NCBI GenBank assembly: GCA_946122785.1
Contig: CAMGYJ010000009.1
Coordinates: 12,430,937 to 12,494,936, forward strand
From: Linum tenue
Lineage: Eukaryota; Streptophyta; Magnoliopsida; Malpighiales; Linaceae
Direction of reading: 5' to 3'
Length of the DNA: 64,000 nucleotides
Shown here: positions 1 through 9,450 of the stretch, one piece after another
How positions within the stretch are numbered: position 1 is the stretch's first letter
Layout of the letters: each line of letters starts with the position of its first letter
Translations under genes and position numbers: made by a program
Notes under the pieces: model-generated
Told to the model about the DNA's origin: nothing
Seen by the model: only the letters and a program-made list of their open reading frames with translations
Databases searched by the model: none

Positions 1-1
1 C

Positions 2-1132
2 CCTAAGATGAACTTCGGCCGCCATAATCGACGGGGGAAACCCAAGAAGGAGGAGGGAGTGAGCCCGATGGAGGTGGATGTGATCCCCCTCAAAGAATTG
101 CGCCAGAAGAAGGGCTCTGGTCCTCGGCGTGAGGGCAAGCGCGAGGTCGCTCAAATGGAGAAGACACAATCTCCTATGCTGCGCAATGGCCGGAAAAAAG
201 ATGCTCCCCCAGTCTCATTCCCTAAGTCAGATGATATTAATGAAGAGCTGAAAAAGGCCTATCGAAGACGGCTCATTCTCTTGGACGAGCCGGAAGATGA
301 ATTCTGTGTTCAGGAAGTTCTCCCACCCCGGCCAGCAACGATGAATGAGGCGGAGGGTACAGCAGGGGGTGAGAATGACGGGGGCCGTGAGAAGTTGAAA
401 GGAAAAGCTGGGCGGATTGCTAACCCTGCGGGGAAGCAATCGAAAAAGAAATCGATGGAAGGAGAGGGGCGGATCAATCATCTTGGCGGCGGACCCCTAT
501 CAAAACAAAGGAATGGGCCGAATGAAGTGGGGGCAGCCCATGCCAAGGGGAAGGTGGTGGCCCAGGAAGGTAGAAAGGGTAAACTAAGGAAGGCCTTTTC
601 TTCCTTGGGGAATTCGCCTCATCAGGCTGGGGGCCCGCGGAAGGAAAGAGATGGAGGGCTGGATGATGGCCCAGGTGGGAGGGAGGCTGGCCCAGAAGTG
701 ATGGTTCCTAAATCGGCTAGGAAAAAGGAGGGGGTGCGGGCCCTGGTGAGTGAGGGCTCGGGTTCGGAGGAAGAAGCTCAATGCTTCGAAATTAAAAGAA
801 GGAGCCCCACTACTAGGCCTTTTGAGCCTGTTGCTACTGGAAAGGGGCGGGTGTGTCAGGTGGTAGCTGCCTTCGAAGCAGGGCTTACCATTAGCGTGGC
901 AGGGTCACCCATGAAGGATAATCAAGAGGGCCTGCATCAAGAGGCGGCGCGGCTAGACGAATATGGGTCGAATTTCTTGAACCCTGACGTGGGATCACGC
1001 AAACGTCCGATTGATGATGTGGAAGGTGATTTGGGGGAGACTCCCACACCAAAAAAACAATTCGTGGAAATTGCTGACAATCTGGAACAGGTGGAGGAAG
1101 CCAGCCTCAATTGGCCCCAGTCGGATAAATGA
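2..1132 (+). CDS. LINE ORF1 protein, C-terminal part (5' end outside window)
   Basis: The frame is open from the first complete codon, so this is the C-terminal part of a longer protein; the first Met at 8 need not be the start. At least 374 residues are visible. They are low-complexity, rich in Lys, Arg, Glu and Gly, with many basic patches. That fits the variable tail of plant L1-type ORF1 RNA-binding proteins, whose DUF4283 and CCHC knuckle would lie upstream of the window. The main argument for identity is position: its stop overlaps the start of the ORF2 polyprotein in an ATGA (1129-1132). No stop or frameshift occurs. A host gene is unlikely because the ORF is tied so closely to ORF2. 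Confidence 0.8.
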   Translation, partial: PKMNFGRHNRRGKPKKEEGVSPMEVDVIPLKELRQKKGSGPRREGKREVAQMEKTQSPMLRNGRKKDAPPVSFPKSDDINEELKKAYRRRLILLDEPEDEFCVQEVLPPRPATMNEAEGTAGGENDGGREKLKGKAGRIANPAGKQSKKKSMEGEGRINHLGGGPLSKQRNGPNEVGAAHAKGKVVAQEGRKGKLRKAFSSLGNSPHQAGGPRKERDGGLDDGPGGREAGPEVMVPKSARKKEGVRALVSEGSGSEEEAQCFEIKRRSPTTRPFEPVATGKGRVCQVVAAFEAGLTISVAGSPMKDNQEGLHQEAARLDEYGSNFLNPDVGSRKRPIDDVEGDLGETPTPKKQFVEIADNLEQVEEASLNWPQSDK

Positions 1133-4100
1133 GACTACTCGCCTGGAATGTGAGAGGAATTGGGCCGTCCCTCACCTTCCAGACTGCTTTCGGCCTAGTC
1201 CGTTCTAATAAACCGGATCTCGTGTTTTTTTCAGAAACTCGATCGAGCCGGCGTGTTGTCTCCCGGCGTATGCGGGGTTTAGGATTTGATCTTTCCAATT
1301 GTTTTTTTGTTGATGCGATTGATGCATCGGGTGGGTTAGTAGTAGCGTGGTCTCCTGATGTAGATGCGTCGGTGTTCTTCCATTCCAATTTCTGTATTTG
1401 TTCCCGGATTAATGAAGAGAACTTTTCTTATATTGTTGTGTCTGTTTATTTGAGTTGTCATGTGACGATGCGTGCTTCCCAATTGGCCCAGCTCCAGGAT
1501 CTTTGTTCTACCTTCCACCTACCTTATGTGGTGATCGGTGATTTCAATGCTATACTCCATGAAGGCGAGAAAGATGGGGGCAATCCTTGGAATACTGCAC
1601 ATTCTACTAGTCTGCGTGACTATGTCCAAGAGATGGGGCTCCATGATCCTGGGTTCATGGGTGATCAATTCACCTGGACCAATAGGCGGATGGGTGCTGC
1701 CTGCATTCGTGAACGCCTGGATAGGGCCCTGTGCTCGCAACCTTGGATGGACCGATTCCCGGAAACCTTGGTTAAGCATTTTACTGATCAAGGTTCTGAT
1801 CATAGAGCTCTGTTGCTCTCTGATCGGCCGTACACCAGGAATTGCCGTCCTCTCTTTAGATTTGACGCCCGTTGGGCGGAGAACCCAGAGGTACGGGCTA
1901 TGGTAAACTATGTCTGGCAAGAGGACATTCAGGGAACCCCTATGTTTTGCCTTTGGGAGCGCCTTAAAAAGTTACGGCATCTGCTGTACGATTGGAGCAG
2001 AGCGGGGACTACAAACTCGTTACGGAATATCAAAACGCTCCAAAGTGAAATCGAGAGGCTCAAGGCCTCCGTTCCAATTGACTGGGATTCCATTCGAGAA
2101 CTTGAACTGGATCTGAATCGACAGTGGGAGGCAGAAGAAATATATTGGCAACAAAAGTCTAGGGTTCACTGGCTTAAGAAGGGGGACAAAAACACTTCTT
2201 ACTTTCACACAGTAACGAAAACTCGGCGGAAAAGGAACTTTGTTGAAGGGCTCCGCTCTGATGATGGGGAGTGGGTCACTGATGAGAAGGGGAAAGCAGA
2301 GATTGCGACAACTTTTTATCGTTGCCTCTTCACTTCGGAAAATCAGGTCCCTAACATGAGGGAACGTGTATTTTCTCTCCCCATTGAGCAAAACGTTACG
2401 CCTGAGATGAATGAGTCCTTAACTGCGGAGGTTCTCCCGGAGGAAGTCCGTAGAACTGTTTTTGCCATGGGATCGAAACAGGCGCCGGGTTCGGATGGGT
2501 TTACGGGGAAATTCTTCAAATCCTTCTGGGATATTGTTGGGTCGTCAGTGATTGAAGCTGTCTGTTCATTCTTCTCGACGGGGAGGATGCTTCGTAGTTT
2601 CAACCATACCTGGCTCACCCTGATCCCAAAAGTGGATAATGTTGAATCTATGAGACAATTGCGTCCTATAAGCCTATGCCAATTTGTGTATAAGATTATA
2701 ACTAAAATCCTGGCAGAGCGACTAGCCTGTTTTCTACCAACAATAGTCTCTGCTGGTCAAAATGCGTTTATTCGTGAAAGACAGATTGTGGAAAACATCC
2801 TCCTCGGACATGAAATTATGCATTACCTGAAAATCAAAAATCGGGGGAAGAAAGGGTACATGGCTCTAAAGGTTGACATGGAAAAGGCCTATGATAGAGT
2901 CGAATGGTCTTTTCTCCTTACGGTTTTGGAAAAGATGGGATTTAATTCGGTCTGGAGGAACTGGATTCACGAGTGTCTTCGGTCTACTTCATTTTCGGTG
3001 ATGATGAATGGTACTCCGTCTGGATACTTCACCCCCTCTAGGGGGCTGCGGCAGGGAGACCCCCTATCACCCCTTTTATTTGTGATCTGCACAGAGGGGT
3101 TTGCAGCGCTCCTAAAGAAGGCGATCTCGGAGAAGAAATTGGCTGGGATCAAGGTGGCTCCCAGAGCCCCAAGGATCTCGCATTTATTCTTTGCTGATGA
3201 CTCTTATTTATTCTTGCGGGGGACGCTCCAGGAATGTGAGAACCTGATCGAGGTTTTGAATGAATATGAGGAATTGAGTGGCCAAAGAGTGAATCTGGCA
3301 AAGTCAGCGGTATGTTTCAGTCGGAATATTTTGGTACCGGATCAAGAGTTTTTAGCAGCAGTAATGGGGGTAGGAGCTGTCGGGGTGCATGATAAATATC
3401 TGGGACTCCCCTCCCTCATAGCTAGATCGAAAATGGAAACTTTTCGCTATTTAGAGGAAAAGCTACTGGAGCGCCTGAAGGGGTGGAAAAGGCGAACTCT
3501 GTCTTGGGCAGCCAAGGAGACCTTGATAAAATCTGTGGCCATGGCTTTGCCCCTTCATGTGATGTCATGCTTCAAACTGCCTCTGGCACTGTGCCGTCTC
3601 CTGGACAGGCACGTTGCCCGATTCTGGTGGGGAGATGAGGGTATTCATTCAAAAATCCGGTGGGTGTCCTGGCGGGACATGTGCAGGAGTAAACATGATG
3701 GGGGGATGGGCTTTCGACGATTTGAACATTTTAATCAAGCTCTTTTGGCTAAAATTGGCTGGCAAATTCTCCAGGAGCCTAATTCTCTACTCGCCCAAGT
3801 TTATAAAGGGAAATACTTCCCTCAAGGGCACTTCCTTAATGCGAAGGCGCGCTCTCGCCCTTCGTGGGGCTGGCAGAGTATTCTGTATGGGAGGGAACTC
3901 TTAAAGATGGGTCTTCGTTGGCAAATTGGGAATGGGCGTGCTGCTTCTATGTTATACTCTACTTGGGTCCCCCAGAACCAGTTTGAGCCTATTCGATATA
4001 ACCCTCAGGTCTTGCCTATAGGAGGGGATCCCCCAGTTTCGGAGCTTATTTGTCAAGGGGGAGGTCGCTGGAGTGACTCTAAGCTTCACCAATGGTTCGA

Positions 4101-5226
4101 CCCGGACACTTGTCGTAATATTATGGCAATTCCGCTTCCGTGTGTGGATATGGAGGATAGGCTAATCTGGCATGATACGGCCGATGGCGCTTTTTCGGTG
4201 AAATCTGCGTACCATCTGGCGGTCGCCTTGGATCGGCGTCGAGGCCATTGGAGGGCTAGGGTTGATTGGATGGATCGTCGTAGCTGGATCCGCCTGTGGG
4301 AGGCAAACATCCCCCCGAAATTGAAGGTGTTTCTCTGGCAAATTTTTCATCGAGCCTTGCCCACGACGGAGGCATTGCGAGCGAAAAAGGTTGCGGTTCA
4401 GCCTCGGTGCCCGGTTTGTTGGGAGGGAGAAGAGACCATGGAGCACCTCTTTCTGGAGTGCCAAGTAGCCAGAGCTCTTTGGGGTGCTGCTGGCTTAGAG
4501 CATATTGGGGAAGGTCTGCCGCGACATTCTTTCCCTTTGTTTCTTAAGAAGGTCTTGGCTCTTGTCCAATGCCCCACTCTGCTCATGGCCATTGTTGCTG
4601 TTCTCTGGCGTATTTGGCGCTCCCGTAATTGGGTGGTCTTTGAAGGGAAACAGTATCAGGTGGAGGCTTTGTTACGGCAGTTCTCGCAGCAGTATGAGGA
4701 GTGGGTGCGTCTCCCGGTTGATAAGGCAAGGGTGGACCATGCTGCGGTGGGGGCTCCACCGTTGACTCAGGAGGTGATACCGGAGATTATCTGTGGTTGG
4801 GATGGGGCGGTTCGGAAGGGGTCACATTCTGCAGGAGGGATGGTGTTGATGACCTTGAACCGGGATCTCATAATGGTTAATGGGTTCCATTTTCCCGTCA
4901 TAGATGATCCTCTGGTGGTGGAGTTACTGGTCTTACGGGGAGCAATCCGCTGGTGCATTGATCATGGGTTCTCTAGTGTGCGGTTTGAAGGCGATGCCAA
5001 GGTGGTCATTGAGAAGATCCAGGGAAAGGATGCGAGAGATGGCAGGATTGGAGCGATTTTGGAAGAAGTTCTGCAGTATTTGTCCTGCTATCAAGGTTTT
5101 TCGGTTCGGTTTATAGGTCGGCGTGCCAATAGGGTAGCCCATTTAGTGGCTCGAAAGGCCCTCATTATGTACCCGGCTATGTACCATCCTGTTGATTTTC
5201 AGGCCTGGCTGAGCTCCAGGATGTAA
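1129..5226 (+). CDS. LINE ORF2 polyprotein: endonuclease, reverse transcriptase, RNase H (uninterrupted)
   Basis: One 1365-residue frame without stops, the expected length for plant L1-type ORF2. Order of domains: AP-type endonuclease at about 1-230 (LAWNVRGIG start, SETRS, GDFNAIL, SDHRALLL); reverse transcriptase at about 440-740 (ALKVDMEKAYDRVEW, GLRQGDPLSPLLF, the catalytic FADDS near 687); the plant zf-RVT region at about 1050-1130 (PPKLKVFLW, CPVC, MEHLFLEC); RNase H at about 1220-1350 (WDGAVRKG, VVELLVLRGA, FEGDAK, NRVAHLVA). The last motif has His where many RNases H have Asp, which is usual for plant LINE enzymes. It acts by target-primed reverse transcription in the nucleus. The start overlaps the ORF1 stop, suggesting termination-reinitiation. 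A broken relative lies at 32762-35034. Confidence 0.95.
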   Translation: MRLLAWNVRGIGPSLTFQTAFGLVRSNKPDLVFFSETRSSRRVVSRRMRGLGFDLSNCFFVDAIDASGGLVVAWSPDVDASVFFHSNFCICSRINEENFSYIVVSVYLSCHVTMRASQLAQLQDLCSTFHLPYVVIGDFNAILHEGEKDGGNPWNTAHSTSLRDYVQEMGLHDPGFMGDQFTWTNRRMGAACIRERLDRALCSQPWMDRFPETLVKHFTDQGSDHRALLLSDRPYTRNCRPLFRFDARWAENPEVRAMVNYVWQEDIQGTPMFCLWERLKKLRHLLYDWSRAGTTNSLRNIKTLQSEIERLKASVPIDWDSIRELELDLNRQWEAEEIYWQQKSRVHWLKKGDKNTSYFHTVTKTRRKRNFVEGLRSDDGEWVTDEKGKAEIATTFYRCLFTSENQVPNMRERVFSLPIEQNVTPEMNESLTAEVLPEEVRRTVFAMGSKQAPGSDGFTGKFFKSFWDIVGSSVIEAVCSFFSTGRMLRSFNHTWLTLIPKVDNVESMRQLRPISLCQFVYKIITKILAERLACFLPTIVSAGQNAFIRERQIVENILLGHEIMHYLKIKNRGKKGYMALKVDMEKAYDRVEWSFLLTVLEKMGFNSVWRNWIHECLRSTSFSVMMNGTPSGYFTPSRGLRQGDPLSPLLFVICTEGFAALLKKAISEKKLAGIKVAPRAPRISHLFFADDSYLFLRGTLQECENLIEVLNEYEELSGQRVNLAKSAVCFSRNILVPDQEFLAAVMGVGAVGVHDKYLGLPSLIARSKMETFRYLEEKLLERLKGWKRRTLSWAAKETLIKSVAMALPLHVMSCFKLPLALCRLLDRHVARFWWGDEGIHSKIRWVSWRDMCRSKHDGGMGFRRFEHFNQALLAKIGWQILQEPNSLLAQVYKGKYFPQGHFLNAKARSRPSWGWQSILYGRELLKMGLRWQIGNGRAASMLYSTWVPQNQFEPIRYNPQVLPIGGDPPVSELICQGGGRWSDSKLHQWFDPDTCRNIMAIPLPCVDMEDRLIWHDTADGAFSVKSAYHLAVALDRRRGHWRARVDWMDRRSWIRLWEANIPPKLKVFLWQIFHRALPTTEALRAKKVAVQPRCPVCWEGEETMEHLFLECQVARALWGAAGLEHIGEGLPRHSFPLFLKKVLALVQCPTLLMAIVAVLWRIWRSRNWVVFEGKQYQVEALLRQFSQQYEEWVRLPVDKARVDHAAVGAPPLTQEVIPEIICGWDGAVRKGSHSAGGMVLMTLNRDLIMVNGFHFPVIDDPLVVELLVLRGAIRWCIDHGFSSVRFEGDAKVVIEKIQGKDARDGRIGAILEEVLQYLSCYQGFSVRFIGRRANRVAHLVARKALIMYPAMYHPVDFQAWLSSRM

Positions 5227-5274
5227 CTATCTTTCTGGTCTAATATAATATTACCTTTTGTCAAAAAAAAAAAA

Positions 5275-5789
5275 TAATAATATTTGTCAAGTAAGTGATG
5301 GAGTTGAGAGAGTTTAGGAAGTCAATTTGAAGCTTAGGATTTGCCGAACAATGTCGAGAAATTAATTATTAAGGTGACAGGAAAGGGTTGTGGAGAAGTA
5401 GAATAATGGGTAATTGTGGGGATGAGTTGACCAATTTAGTTGTCGGGACCCTGTCTCTCATTTCTTTAATTGATTTGTTGGTTTAAACAAAGCAGTTGAA
5501 ATGGCCGGCTCAAAAGAGGAACACGCATTGTTTTGTTTAACGACAACGTCATCGGTTTAGGAGATGGCAAGGTGATTAAAAGAGACTTGGCTTCTGGGTG
5601 TTTAGTATCTAATCTAATCTAATATTTTAAACCCCAAACCCATTCATTGGAGAGAAGAGGAAAGGGCCCAATGATTTTTCAGTTTGCTACGGATCGGATC
5701 AGCGGATGCATGCATCCACTTTTATATATCATCATGATGTGTTGTATGTTTCCGTTAATTGCTCAATTCTATTCGAGGTGGTAGAATGG
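5275..5789. other. Unassigned AT-rich spacer downstream of LINE-A
   Basis: No gene, domain or clear repeat boundary seen. It may hold outer flank of the decayed copia element. Confidence 0.4.
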
Positions 5790-6203
5790 AGTCGTGTTAA
5801 ACCTTAAACGACAGGTTTATAAAATGTCGGTTGTAAATCTATAAGAGAGACAATACTCGAGCGAATCAATATGAGCATGAGTATGAGACATGGTCTACTA
5901 TACTCATATATCACTCATAGCTCGGTTAGTCTAACGATTTTGCTCAAATAACTGGATCAATCACAGTCACGCTACCTATTTTCTATATCTCTATACTATA
6001 TAGCAATCACTTTACACGTGTCTTGTTCTAATTAGACAATAAATAACAGATACATAAAAAAAGCTTCTTCCACTTCTTTCTCGACGAGGGTTCGATACCT
6101 ATCTCATTCATCTTTCATCATTTCTGCAATTCTTTCTTGTCGTGCATATGAGCTTCCCTCTGTTGCATCTCAGTGTTGGAGTTGATACCTTCATCATACT
6201 CTA
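5790..6203 (-). mobile_element. Probable 3' LTR remnant of the copia element
   Basis: Removing the Helitron at 6204-9119 brings a minus-strand run of seven G (9122-9128), placed like a polypurine tract after the end of copia pol, directly next to minus-strand sequence beginning TAGAGTATGATG. That is where a 3' LTR should begin. A TATA-like stretch lies near 5985-6002. The outer LTR edge is not resolved and no second LTR copy was recognised, so the left limit is a guess. Confidence 0.4.
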
Positions 6204-6232
6204 ACTAGCACCGGGCCCGACCTTTGGTCGGG
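6204..6232 (-). other. Helitron 3' terminal hairpin and CTAGT end
   Basis: Palindrome CCCGACCtttGGTCGGG at 6216-6232 (plus strand), then the inverted form of CTAGT at 6204-6208. This is the termination signal of rolling-circle transposition in Helitrons. Confidence 0.85.
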
Positions 6233-7299
6233 AAAGTTTATCAAAAAATTTATAAAAAAAAAACCATGCTAACAAATAATAAGAAGGAAAGAAATATTAA
6301 TGGATAATAAATACAGTTCTTCAAAGAAGAAAGTTTTACTACTTAAGAAGTCCATATAATTGAAGATTGGAGTTGATTCCCCTAATACATATATCATGAA
6401 CCTTAAAAATAAAAGAAAAGTATTGGTTTTTTATAGAGTTTAGTATCTCTATAGTGTTTATCCCAGTAGACATCATTCTTATTGATCACAACACGTTCAA
6501 TGGATATGAAGTTGTAGGATTTGAAATATATCGTACATGATGCAAAATTATCACCAATAGTTAGTTTGAAAATGTAATTCCCAAATGACTCTCATATCAC
6601 GGATATAACCAGTAACAATGTATTAATTTTCCTACACTAAAAAATATTTTTTTAATGAAATAAGTTGAAATAGTAGAAGTGTATGATTAGCATAAAGATT
6701 TGAAGAGAGAGTAATAAAGAAATTAAGATTGACAAATGTCTTGTCATGACTGAAGGACTTAATCGAAATGTAGTTAGATACACGATTGAACCCATTTTTG
6801 CTTGCTCCTAGGCAACTTCATAGGAGACATCTGCAATGATGTGTTTGACAGCCCGTAGTCTAACATTAGCAATGACATAGCAAAGTTATTTTTACACATA
6901 CAACGTGTATATAAATACTTTGTGTAATGAAATTTACTTACGGCCTTACGGGTTTAGCAATGGGTGTACTAAAGGTTGATTCAAGTTGAAAAATAACTTG
7001 GATGCTAAGGATGTAGCGAAACAATACTTTCCTAACAATTATTAGACAATTTACCCTTGGGTGATAGTACGGTCAACTTTACCTCATAGAAAAATGAAGC
7101 AAAATATAACATTGAACAAAATGGATTGCTTCTCGAAAGTGGCTACTCATGGGTGTATTAGATTCTAATAATTCTTTGAAAAATAATGGTGGATCACGTC
7201 TGGGAGAAATTTTCACTTTGATCCCTTGTTTGCAGCACAAAGGAAAACATGATTTAAGACAAACCACTACGACGTGAAAAATCCCTTTGCACAACTAAT

Positions 7300-7852
7300 G
7301 ACGTAGCCAGAAATTTAATTAAGGTAGGTCCACTCAAAAAACATAATATATTAATATTTTAGAACGATTCATGATGTGTTTTTATATTATGAAAAGTATT
7401 TAAAATGTGTTCATCATTCAAACTATCAAGGATGTTACTCTCAATGTACTCAACTAAAAAACGTTTATGCAACATCAATTTATGTAATAGAATATGTGAG
7501 ATGTTAATATGAACCATGACATTGTGGATTAGTTAGTGGTGAAGATGGTGGTTCAAACAGGGAGGTTTTCTGTTCGACTCTCTCTTTCAACAAATTATCG
7601 ATAATGTATTTTTCAGTGTTTGCAAAATCGTACTGTAGATGGCCAGATAAAAAAACTCTATATCATAGTCAAAACAATAAGAGATTTAGCTATATGAAAT
7701 GGTTAAACTACAATTTCAACTCAAAATACCCTAATACGACCTCTTTAAATACAACTTTCGATAATAATTTTACAATTCTTGATATTTTTTATGGGTGTGT
7801 TTCATATTTGAAGTGGTGCCTGGGACATACCTTGTCCCAATGTGGCTCCGCC
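7300..7852. mobile_element. Short non-autonomous element with GGCGGAGCC-type inverted ends, nested in the Helitron
   Basis: Left end GACGTAGCCAGAAATTT, right end TGTGGCTCCGCC (inverse GGCGGAGCCACA). It is flanked by ACTAAT at 7294-7299 and 7853-7858; this extends to nine bases with one mismatch (ACTAATGAC/ACTAATCAC) if the ends are moved inward. Related to the element at 50652-51264. An internal stretch near 7529-7585 (GGATTAGTTAGTGG, then TGTTCGACTC) resembles Pol III A and B boxes. No coding capacity seen. Confidence 0.6.
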
Positions 7853-9182
7853 ACTAATCACAGCATTAACCTCAAAATTTTACACAAACAAATACTTCGT
7901 AGAATTAGAATGCGGTGATGATGATTATAAAATCAAACGTGAGAGCGCCAGATGTAATATCCGTGAGAGAAAGCATATTGTGGCAGGCAGCTGCATGATT
8001 ATACGTGATGCCCAGTGGTTATTGAAGAGTAGGCGCCACTGGTTGGTTGGTTACGAACCATTGCACTGTTCAATAACAGACCACGAGTGATAAAGTATTA
8101 GGTGGTGCACGTAGACTGATAGACAGCTTATCATTTACCCATCTCTGAAATGAGTGAATCAATGAACTCCAATGCCCCCATTAGAATTAGCCCATTTTCA
8201 ATTCAATCCTATGGAGTAGGGGCTAGGGGGGTCAGTAAGTTGAAGAAATGAGAAACTGAATTAATTGGGGCTTAGTGGGTACCTATCGCCAGCGAGGAGT
8301 GGGGGTTGGTTGGGTCTTTTCAGAATTGCTTTTGCTCTCCACGTCAATGACATGGGTCAGGGTCACATAACATACCACTTCAAAGAATTAAATTGAATCT
8401 TGATTAAGTTTAAGACAAACCAATTATTCCGGGAGTTTAGTCCTATAGCTTATTGAGTGCCCATCGCCGGCAACGTATGCAAGTTTGAGTTCTCCATAAT
8501 TGCGTTTACCACTTCGTCGGAGATGCAACAAGGAGGGTTGCTGGGGTTCTGGGAATGTCCAAGTTACCAACTAAAAGCCCAAGATTTTTGAAGGTTTAGA
8601 CGTACCGACGATCCTGGGATTTGTCGCAGTTGCCGCATTCGGATCTTTAACAAAGGGGTTGCAATTGGGGAGAAGATGAAGCGAGCCTACTCTGGGAAGG
8701 TGTTGACTGTTGAGTTAGTGGTAGAACAGAGAGATGAAGCGATTGCGGATTACTGGGTGCCCAGTGTCAGCGAGGAGTTCTCCACAATTGCGTTTGCTAT
8801 GAACCACTTCGTCGGAGAATGAGCAAGGAGGGTTCACTTCGTGGGAGGTGGAGGGAGGAATGGGGGATGGTTGACTGGGTTTATGGGAGGAAGTGAGATG
8901 TTTAGGCCCAAGATTGCCGAATGTGTTCAGTCGGGCCCAGCAGAATGGAAAGTCTCTTTATAACAAAACGCAGAGCAACATTTTAATTGAAGCAAAACGC
9001 ACAGCATGGTTTAATTGGGTAAGAAATGTCAATACTACCCTTCCGTGAAGCTCTCTAAATGCAGGTTTTTTGAATCCCTGCAATTTGGAGTCATGAATAT
9101 GCTTCATAAATTTTATAGATACCCCCCCAAATTTGCGGGTGCATATCAACAACTCCGAACTTGTTAAGAAATTACTTCAACC

Positions 9183-9450
9183 TGTAACCAGTCATCCTTT
9201 AGTAAATAAATTCACCAATTGATCATCTGCCCTAAATTCTTGACTTCGGCCTCTCTTTCCTGTAATGTGACAGTCTATTTCTATATGTTTTGTTCTTTCA
9301 TGAAACATATGATTTTCTCCTATATGTATAATATACCTATTGTCATAGAACACATGAATAGGTAGTGAAATATTCACATCCATTTATGCAAGCAAAGCTT
9401 TCAACCTTTGCATTTCACAAACCAGTTGAGCAAGGGGCTATAACTCCATA
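9183..9450 (-). pseudogene. Copia pol, C-terminal RNase H fragment
   Basis: Minus-strand reading contains CEMQRLKALLA, then a stop and [29 protein letters not shown] and [10 protein letters not shown]. These match the end of copia-type RNase H (the [16 protein letters not shown] and FTK motifs). The upstream part of the same domain is at 10985-11265, across the R1 insertion. The reading frame is broken. Confidence 0.85.

Larger units (their letters stand above)
1..5274 (+). mobile_element. LINE-A: L1-type LINE, 5' end outside window
   Basis: Contains the two ORFs above, a 3' UTR of only about 36 bases and a 12-A tail at 5263-5274, followed by a short TAATAA stretch. Its 3' end resembles that of LINE-B (32762-35034), which sits on the opposite strand: both share a GGATGTAAC stop region and a CTTTTGTC before the tail. 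The target duplication cannot be tested because the 5' end is missing. Confidence 0.93.
6204..9119 (-). mobile_element. Non-autonomous Helitron, complete with both ends
   Basis: Minus-strand element of 2916 bp with the hallmarks of Helitrons. The 5' end begins TCTATAAAATTT (read leftward from 9119). The 3' end is a 7-bp stem hairpin (6216-6232, stem CCCGACC, loop of three) followed by CCCGGTG and the terminal CTAGT (6208-6204). It lies between a host A and T, with no target duplication, as expected. The subterminal 5' region (about 8940-9119) carries GCATGGTTTAATTGG-like and AATACTACCCTTCC stretches that resemble other plant Helitron heads. No Rep/helicase is encoded. The interior has three related degenerate blocks (near 8285, 8460 and 8760) and a nested element at 7300-7852. 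Confidence 0.85.

Noticed and set aside
5980..6020. TCTCTATACTATATAGC, resembling a plus-strand Helitron 5' end
   Set aside because: It lies in the presumed copia LTR and reads better as a TATA region on the minus strand; no matching plus-strand 3' end was found.
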